A program made the position numbers and the translations under genes. The notes below the pieces were generated by a model. It did not search any database, had not been told where the DNA came from, and saw only the letters and a program-made list of their open reading frames with translations. From JBMOLL01 sp049325415 (GTDB lineage: Bacteria; Bacteroidota; Bacteroidia; Bacteroidales; GCA-2748055): 37,869 nt of DNA. Below, piece by piece: positions 33,393 to 37,869 of this stretch. The stretch lies in assembly GCA_049325415.1 (NCBI GenBank), contig JBMOLL010000119.1, forward strand, positions 1 to 37,869. Reading direction: 5' to 3'. Each line of letters opens with the position of its first letter. The stretch's first letter is position 1.

Positions 33393-33827
33393 ATGGCCCG
33401 CTATGTTATTACAGCCGTGATTACCGGTCTGTTTTTCGGTATACTGGACGGGATGATCTATGGCAATCCGTTTGCAAAAGGGATGCTGGAAGCCTACAAG
33501 CCCATCTCCAGAAAGTCGGTGCATTTCCCTGCCGGTCTGCTGACCGACCTGCTTTCCGGTTTCGTCATCAGCTACCTGTTTATCATCATCATGCCCGTTC
33601 TGCCAACAGGCAGCGGCGTGATCCAGGGTATGCTCTACGGACTCATTCTCTGGTATTTCCGGATTTTTATGGGTGTGGCATCCGACTGGATGAGGTTTAC
33701 CATCCCCCTGAAAACCCACCTGTATATCCTGCTTACCGGACTAATTGAAATGATCCTCCTGGGCATCACCAACGGATTGTTACTTTCCGATAAAATCTCT
33801 ATCTCCGGAATGGATGTTTTTTATTGA
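33393..33827 (+). CDS. Hypothetical four-helix membrane protein
   Basis: A 144-aa inner-membrane protein with four predicted helices (VITAVITGLFFGILDGMIYG; LSGFVISYLFIIIMPVL; GMLYGLILWYFRIFMGV; LYILLTGLIEMILLGITNGL). The conserved-looking loops include SRKSVHFPAGLLTD and ASDWMRFTIP. No named family is recognised. It ends 18 bp before the TrpF-like gene and is probably co-transcribed with it. Confidence 0.7.
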   Translation: MARYVITAVITGLFFGILDGMIYGNPFAKGMLEAYKPISRKSVHFPAGLLTDLLSGFVISYLFIIIMPVLPTGSGVIQGMLYGLILWYFRIFMGVASDWMRFTIPLKTHLYILLTGLIEMILLGITNGLLLSDKISISGMDVFY

Positions 33828-33845
33828 TCCCTCAACCAGATTTGC

Positions 33846-34493
33846 ATGAGACCTTACGTAAAGATCTGCTGCATAAGCAGTAAGGAAGAGAGCGCCATGG
33901 CCATTGCCTTTGGTGCATCGGCCATCGGACTGGTAGCCAGGATGCCCAGCGGACCCGGGCCCATCTCCGATGAACTGATCCGGCAGATTGCATCCTTTGT
34001 ACCGCCACCTGTCGCCTCTTTCCTGCTTACCTGCGAAACCCGCCCGGAAAAGATCGTACAGCATCACCGGCAAACACTTACATCGGTGATCCAGCTCGTC
34101 GACAAACCGGAAGACGGAGCCTACCCGATCCTTCGTGAAGCCTTGCCGGCTGTAAAACTTGTCCAGGTCATTCATATCCTGGATGACTCGTCGGTCGAAG
34201 AAGCATTGAGGGTCTCAGGGGAGGTGGATGCGCTGCTGCTTGACAGCGGTAACCCCGGACTGAAAATTAAAGAACTCGGCGGAACAGGAAGGGTGCACGA
34301 CTGGCGGCTCAGCCGCAGGATCTGCGAAAAAGCTGCCTGCCCTGTATTCCTGGCCGGCGGACTTAATCCGGAAAATGTCAGACGTGCTATCGATGAGGTT
34401 CAGCCTTTTGGCATCGATGTCTGCAGCGGGGTACGCACCGATGGAAACCTGGATATGAGGAAACTGGAGCGGTTTATGAAGGAGGTCGGGTGA
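33846..34493 (+). CDS. TrpF-like protein (phosphoribosylanthranilate isomerase family)
   Basis: A 215-aa TIM-barrel protein related to TrpF, the tryptophan-pathway enzyme that isomerises phosphoribosylanthranilate. Expected catalytic residues are present: Cys8 in VKICCIS and Asp133 in LLLDSG. The phosphate-binding segments GGTGRVHDW, FLAGGLNPENV and GIDVCSGVRTDG are intact. Two parts are unusual: KICC where KICG is typical, and MPSGPGPISDE where TrpF has a FxxxSPR-type strand. No other trp genes are nearby. I recall TrpF-like paralogues with this MPSGPG segment and no proven function, so bona fide tryptophan synthesis is uncertain. Confidence 0.75.
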   Translation: MRPYVKICCISSKEESAMAIAFGASAIGLVARMPSGPGPISDELIRQIASFVPPPVASFLLTCETRPEKIVQHHRQTLTSVIQLVDKPEDGAYPILREALPAVKLVQVIHILDDSSVEEALRVSGEVDALLLDSGNPGLKIKELGGTGRVHDWRLSRRICEKAACPVFLAGGLNPENVRRAIDEVQPFGIDVCSGVRTDGNLDMRKLERFMKEVG

Positions 34494-34515
34494 AGTTGGG
34501 AGCAGCAGCCCAAAT

Positions 34516-34600
34516 GAAGGAAAGATTGAGGTTAAGATTGAGGTTGAGATTGAGGTTGAGATTGAGGTTGAGGTTGAGGTTGAGGCTGAGGTTGAAGAGT
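34516..34600. repeat. GAGGTT-type hexanucleotide repeat
   Basis: A purine-strand microsatellite, GAGGTT/GAGATT repeated about ten times just after the TrpF-like stop. It grades into the 111-bp tandem repeats. No coding potential is expected, though all-Ser/Thr frames appear on the other strand. Confidence 0.85.
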
Positions 34601-34616
34601 AGCAGGAATCATTGAA

Positions 34617-34987
34617 GCAACAACTTTCCCTCTCATCCTTAACCTCAATCTTAACCTTAAAAGGATGAGGTTGAAAATGAGGTTGAGAATTAGAATGAGG
34701 TTGAGATAGTAGAAAAGACTTTTGAAACAGCAACCATCCCTCTCATCCTTAACCTCAATCTTAACCTTAAAAAGGATGAGGTTGAAAATGAGGTTGAGAA
34801 TTAGAATGAGGTTGAGAGAGTAGATAAGACTTTTGAAACAGCAACCTTCCCCCTCATCCTTAACCTCAACCTTAACCTTAAAAAGGATGAGGTTGAAAAT
34901 GAGGTTGAGAATTAGAATGAGGTTGAGAGAGTAGATAAGTCTTTTGAAACAGCAACCATCCCTCTCATCCTTAACCTCAATCTTAAT
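34617..34987. repeat. 111-bp tandem repeats with internal hairpins
   Basis: Three units (34617-34729 of 113 bp, 34730-34840 and 34841-34951 of 111 bp) and a partial fourth (34952-34987), each opening GCAAC and closing with CTTTTGAAACA. The units are nearly identical, so the expansion is recent. Each contains CTCATCCTT, which pairs with AAGGATGAG, then GAGGTTGA words that pair with the C-rich half, so each can fold into a hairpin. There are no spacers or cas genes. Confidence 0.92.
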
Positions 34988-35097
34988 CTCTTCTTTGCTC
35001 CTCTGCCCCGGAACATAGACTAATTATGGGCCTTTTTCTAAAATGATTTTCATAATATCCTTACCTTAGCTTTAAACCCGACAAAATACAACGCACC

Positions 35098-36831
35098 ATG
35101 AAACTCAGCAACGCTTTATTAATCCTACTGTTTGCAGAACTTGTCCTGGTAAGTTCATGCAAGAAAGAAGATCTGTTTGAACAGCCCCAGGTGATGATCA
35201 CCGGCTACACCCTGAAAGAGTTGCCCGGCGAAATGACCTACCTGGATATTGACCTCCAGATTTCCAATAACGATACACGCGAGGCCAACATTGCCGATGT
35301 GGAGTACACGGTTATTATCGAGGGAGTTAGCTCCGGGACCGAGCACGAAGTGATCAATAAGGTCCTTCCTGTCGACACCCCGCTGAACCTTACCCTGCCC
35401 CTCACCCTGACCACCAACGATGCCATTAAACTTCTGGCCAGGCTCGACGCCGGGGAGCCGCTCACCTATTTTGCCCAGGGAACCTTTCATGTGAATGACC
35501 CGATCCTGAAACTGTTTGATCTCCCGCTGTACATCAGCGGAACCGCTTTCGTGGAAGCCGGGTACGAAGAATTCTATGAGCAGCCGACCGTAACCGTCGA
35601 CAGCCTCTCTGCCTCATATGTCAGTGAAAGCGGCAGCGTAAGCTTCGATTTCGATGTGGCCTGCACTGTAACAAACAACGATCCGCGTGGCGTGACGGTG
35701 GATGAAGTGGAATATGTGGTGATTATCGAAGGGGCCGAATCGGAGAAGCAGCTTTATTCCGATTCCTATTCCTCCTCCATTTCCCTGGCGGGTAATGGGA
35801 GCATCTCCCTGAACCTCCCCGTTCGCCTTGTGCTTGATGGGGCTGAGGGTCTGGACCTGGCTGCAGCACTGGAGGAAGGTTCCGTTTCCTACACTGTGGA
35901 GGGGATCTTCCATGTCACAAAACTGGAAGAAAGCACCGCCGATTTCATTCTCCCCCTTTATCTTAACGGGAATGTGGATGCTTCTGTGATCGCGTCTATG
36001 TTCGACCAGCCAACGGTGGAAGTGACCGGTTACACCCTGAAGGAACTGCCGGGTGAGTACACCCATCTCGACATCGACCTGCTGGTGACCAGTAACGACA
36101 ACCGTGAAGCTTATATTACCGACATTGTCTATACCGTCGATATCGAAGGGGTTATTTCCCAGGAAGAGACAGCCGTGATCAACCAGTCGCTCGTTCCGGG
36201 CACACCGCTGCAGCTTACCCTCCCCCTGACCCTGCTAACCAATGATGCCATACAGCTCCTGACAAAACTTGATGCCGGAGAGCCGCTCGGCTATCATGTT
36301 ACAGGGACCTTTCATGTAGATGAACCTGTCATTAATCTGTTCGACCTGCCGATCGACATCACCGGTACCGCACAGGTGGAAGTGGGTTTTGAGGATTTCT
36401 TTGAACAACCGGAGATCACGGTGAACGATATCAACGCCGATTACTCTGTGAACCTGCTGGGTGGAAAGTATAATTTCAACCTCAATGTCAACTGCTCGGT
36501 ACAGAATATGGATACCCGGGGAGCGACGATCGATGAGGTAGAATATGTGGTATGGGTCGAAGGAGTAAAATCCAATACGCATTATTACTCGGCTACCTAT
36601 GTTAACGACCTGGTGATTGCCGGCGGAGAGACAAAGGACCTCACCCTGCCGGTCACCCTGAGCCTCTCCCTGAGCAGCGGGGCCACCCTGGTAACTGCCT
36701 TAATCGATGGCTATGCCGATTATGTTCTTGAAGGCACCTTCCACGTCACCTATGTCGACGGTACCACGGCCGATTTCCGGCTTCCGTTGTACGACACGGG
36801 TACGGTGCCGGTTACGCTGGTGCAGTTGTAA
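35098..36831 (+). CDS. Lipoprotein with four LEA14/WHy-like domains
   Basis: A 577-aa lipoprotein (LVSSC, Cys21) built almost wholly of four beta-sandwich repeats in an A-B-A-B order: A1 27-159, B1 160-301, A2 302-434, B2 435-577. Each opens (F/Y)(E/D)QP. A repeats share GYTLKELPGE, LDAGEP and GTFHV; B repeats share DEVEYVV, FHVT and TADF-LPLY. The pattern of a short-range beta fold with NxD and LPLTL strands fits LEA type 2 / WHy domains, known from desiccation proteins and bacterial outer-membrane lipoproteins. A1 and A2 are clearly similar in protein but much changed at third codon positions, an old duplication of an AB pair. Its role is unknown. Confidence 0.8.
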   Translation: MKLSNALLILLFAELVLVSSCKKEDLFEQPQVMITGYTLKELPGEMTYLDIDLQISNNDTREANIADVEYTVIIEGVSSGTEHEVINKVLPVDTPLNLTLPLTLTTNDAIKLLARLDAGEPLTYFAQGTFHVNDPILKLFDLPLYISGTAFVEAGYEEFYEQPTVTVDSLSASYVSESGSVSFDFDVACTVTNNDPRGVTVDEVEYVVIIEGAESEKQLYSDSYSSSISLAGNGSISLNLPVRLVLDGAEGLDLAAALEEGSVSYTVEGIFHVTKLEESTADFILPLYLNGNVDASVIASMFDQPTVEVTGYTLKELPGEYTHLDIDLLVTSNDNREAYITDIVYTVDIEGVISQEETAVINQSLVPGTPLQLTLPLTLLTNDAIQLLTKLDAGEPLGYHVTGTFHVDEPVINLFDLPIDITGTAQVEVGFEDFFEQPEITVNDINADYSVNLLGGKYNFNLNVNCSVQNMDTRGATIDEVEYVVWVEGVKSNTHYYSATYVNDLVIAGGETKDLTLPVTLSLSLSSGATLVTALIDGYADYVLEGTFHVTYVDGTTADFRLPLYDTGTVPVTLVQL

Positions 36832-36864
36832 AACCGGCGGCAGGGAAAGGATGCAACTTAAATT

Positions 36865-37134
36865 GGTGACAGGCGGCCTCACCCTCCTGTCCCTCTCCAC
36901 ATGGAGAGGGATGGTTGTATCGGCAACTATATAAGCAATTTGCAGGAATAAAGAATGCATCATTTTCGGTGACTGACCCCACCCTCCCGTCCCTCCCCCA
37001 GGGGGGCGGGATGGTTGTTTCGACAGACAAATAAGCATTTTGCAGGAACAAAGAATGCTTCATTTTCGGTGACTGACCTCACCCTCCCGTCCCTCTCCAC
37101 ATGGAGAGGGATGGTTGTTTCAGCAATTAAAAAG
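36865..37134. repeat. Tandem ~100-bp repeats with strong hairpins
   Basis: Three units starting GGTGAC (36865, 36968, 37068; 103, 100 and a partial 67 bp). Each carries a CCCTCTCCA-CA-TGGAGAGGG stem (36891-36910, 37091-37110) or the variant CCCTCCCCCAGGGGGGCGGG (36991-37010), then GATGGTTGT(A/T)TC and a TTTGCAGGAA(C/T)AAAGAATGC block. The first unit may also terminate the lipoprotein transcript, although no T run follows. No gene is seen between 36832 and 37223. Confidence 0.88.
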
Positions 37135-37223
37135 ATTGGATTTGCTTTTAATTAGAACGAACTTTTATCGGTGATGGGCCTCTCTCCTGTTTTTTTGCTA
37201 CCTTCACTTCAAACGCCTCTTCC

Positions 37224-37664
37224 ATGAACAATGTGAAATCCTTCCACGCCCTGATTTTCATCCTGCTCCTGATTATTCCCTTTGCGCTACAGGCACAGAG
37301 CTGCGATTGCCAATCGTTCAGGGACGGACTTTTTGAATCGTATGATAAAACCTTTGGGAAGTCAATTATTGAACGCAGGGGCAAATGGCAGATCGAGTAT
37401 TCGGAATTAACGAAAACGAAAGTGCTCCTGAAGGTAAAATGGATTGATGACTGCAACTATACCCTCAAACTGATCAGGATCCTGGAAAATCCATACCATA
37501 TGGAACTTAAAAAGAAAATAATCCTGCATGTGCAGATTATCGAAACCTCTGAGAATATGTACAAACACAGATCCAGCTGTGAAAAACCGGAATTTGCAAT
37601 GGAGGGCACCTTTACCCGCACTGAGGGACCCGGTTTGTTTAATAAGCCACCAAAGAAAGATTGA
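37224..37664 (+). CDS. Small exported hypothetical protein
   Basis: A 146-aa exported protein with a signal peptide (MNNVKSFHALIFILLLIIPF, ALQAQ). The mature part begins SCDCQSFRDGLFE and has a conserved-looking core ERRGKWQIEY, LKVKWIDDCNYTLKLIRI and HVQIIETSENMY; the spaced cysteines may form disulfides. A pattern I recall from Bacteroidota proteins of unknown function. Monocistronic, between repeat arrays. Confidence 0.75.
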   Translation: MNNVKSFHALIFILLLIIPFALQAQSCDCQSFRDGLFESYDKTFGKSIIERRGKWQIEYSELTKTKVLLKVKWIDDCNYTLKLIRILENPYHMELKKKIILHVQIIETSENMYKHRSSCEKPEFAMEGTFTRTEGPGLFNKPPKKD

Positions 37665-37679
37665 AATACCACCCTAAGC

Positions 37680-37780
37680 TCTCTCACTTTCCTCACTCTC
37701 TCACTTTCCTCACTTTTCTCACTCTCTCACTCTCTCACTCTCTCACTTTCTCACTTTCTCACTTACCTTCTCACTTTCCA
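37680..37780. repeat. CT-rich microsatellite (CTCACTTTC-like)
   Basis: About twelve imperfect copies of TCTCACTTTC/CTCTCAC directly upstream of the tRNA gene. It resembles the array at 1-62 before lysS. The pyrimidine bias is nearly total. Confidence 0.88.
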
Positions 37781-37789
37781 ACTATTAGA

Positions 37790-37863
37790 GGGTGCATAGC
37801 TCAGCTAGGTAGAGCAGTGGCCTTTTAAGCCATTGGTCGGGGGTTCGATTCCCTCTGCACCCA
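37790..37863 (+). tRNA. tRNA-Lys (anticodon UUU)
   Basis: A 74-nt cloverleaf: acceptor GGGTGCA pairs with TGCACCC (37856-37862), D stem GCTC/GAGC, anticodon stem GTGGC/GCCAT around loop CTTTTAA with anticodon TTT at 37824-37826, and a T arm with TTCGATT. The discriminator is A37863. The 3' CCA is not encoded. It decodes AAA and AAG lysine codons and is a substrate of the LysRS at the other end of the window. Confidence 0.97.
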
Positions 37864-37869
37864 CCTCCG

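Noticed and set aside
34215..34733. 172-aa minus-strand frame with a Ser/Thr-rich stretch
   Set aside because: The Ser/Thr run is a reading of the GAGGTT repeat, and the rest overlaps the TrpF-like gene.
34617..34987. CRISPR array
   Set aside because: Repeats are contiguous 111-bp units without unique spacers, and there are no cas genes.

Overview
The window is bacterial, and several independent signals place it in the Bacteroidota (Bacteroidia-like). Three large secreted proteins end in type IX secretion (T9SS) sorting domains with a Y/W-PNP motif. Upstream regions carry -33 TTTG / -7 TAnnTTTG promoters. There are PadR/HAAS-type and GldL/GldM-like membrane proteins, DUF4382 and TonB-C-domain proteins, and a LysRS with the long C-terminal tail common in this phylum. 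No ribosomal, phage or conjugative block is present. This looks like chromosomal sequence rich in cell-surface genes. By eye, most of it is moderately GC-rich, with an AT-rich island at about 2.1-5.3 kb.

Layout: (1) 1-2102: a CT-rich microsatellite, lysS, degenerate interspersed repeats and a terminator. (2) 2.1-5.25 kb: an AT-rich island with a DUF2971 gene, a flavodoxin, and two copies of a GxxExxY (PD-(D/E)XK-like) cassette. Each cassette is bounded by ~43-nt inverted repeats, and one copy carries a nonsense mutation. (3) 5.27-7.07 kb: a PadR regulator with an operator-like inverted repeat inside its own promoter spacer, in an apparent operon with an unusual HAAS + GldL-like + GldM-like membrane protein. 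(4) 7.2-13.6 kb: a 1285-aa secreted HEFGH metalloprotease, then a sigma factor / single-TM anti-sigma-like / lipoprotein operon. (5) 13.7-18.9 kb: a CPBP protease, an outer-membrane-barrel-like protein, a double TonB-C-domain protein and an S74 (tail-fibre chaperone) surface protein. (6) 19.1-21.7 kb: a small HWPGA membrane protein related to the PadR-linked one, 6-phosphofructokinase and a DUF4382 lipoprotein. (7) 21.9-25.9 kb: a Crp/Fnr regulator, an FNR-like palindrome, an alpha/beta hydrolase, a small conserved protein, a PL9 pectate lyase with T9SS tail and a hotdog thioesterase. (8) 25.9-34.5 kb: a 1497-aa CotH/lamin-tail/beta-helix T9SS protein, a serine hydrolase, two hypotheticals and a TrpF-like protein. 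(9) 34.5-37.9 kb: 111-bp tandem repeats, a four-domain LEA14/WHy-like lipoprotein, ~100-bp hairpin repeats, a small secreted protein, another CT-rich microsatellite and tRNA-Lys(UUU).

The most unusual item is the PadR-controlled protein at 5687-6970. It joins two GldL-type HWPGAG hairpins to a GldM N-terminal-like domain in one chain, but lacks the membrane glutamate expected of the GldLM motor. A stand-alone double-HWPGA protein at 19167-19526 appears to be its small relative. The second most interesting item is the pair of GxxExxY cassettes with matching terminal inverted repeats and no transposase.
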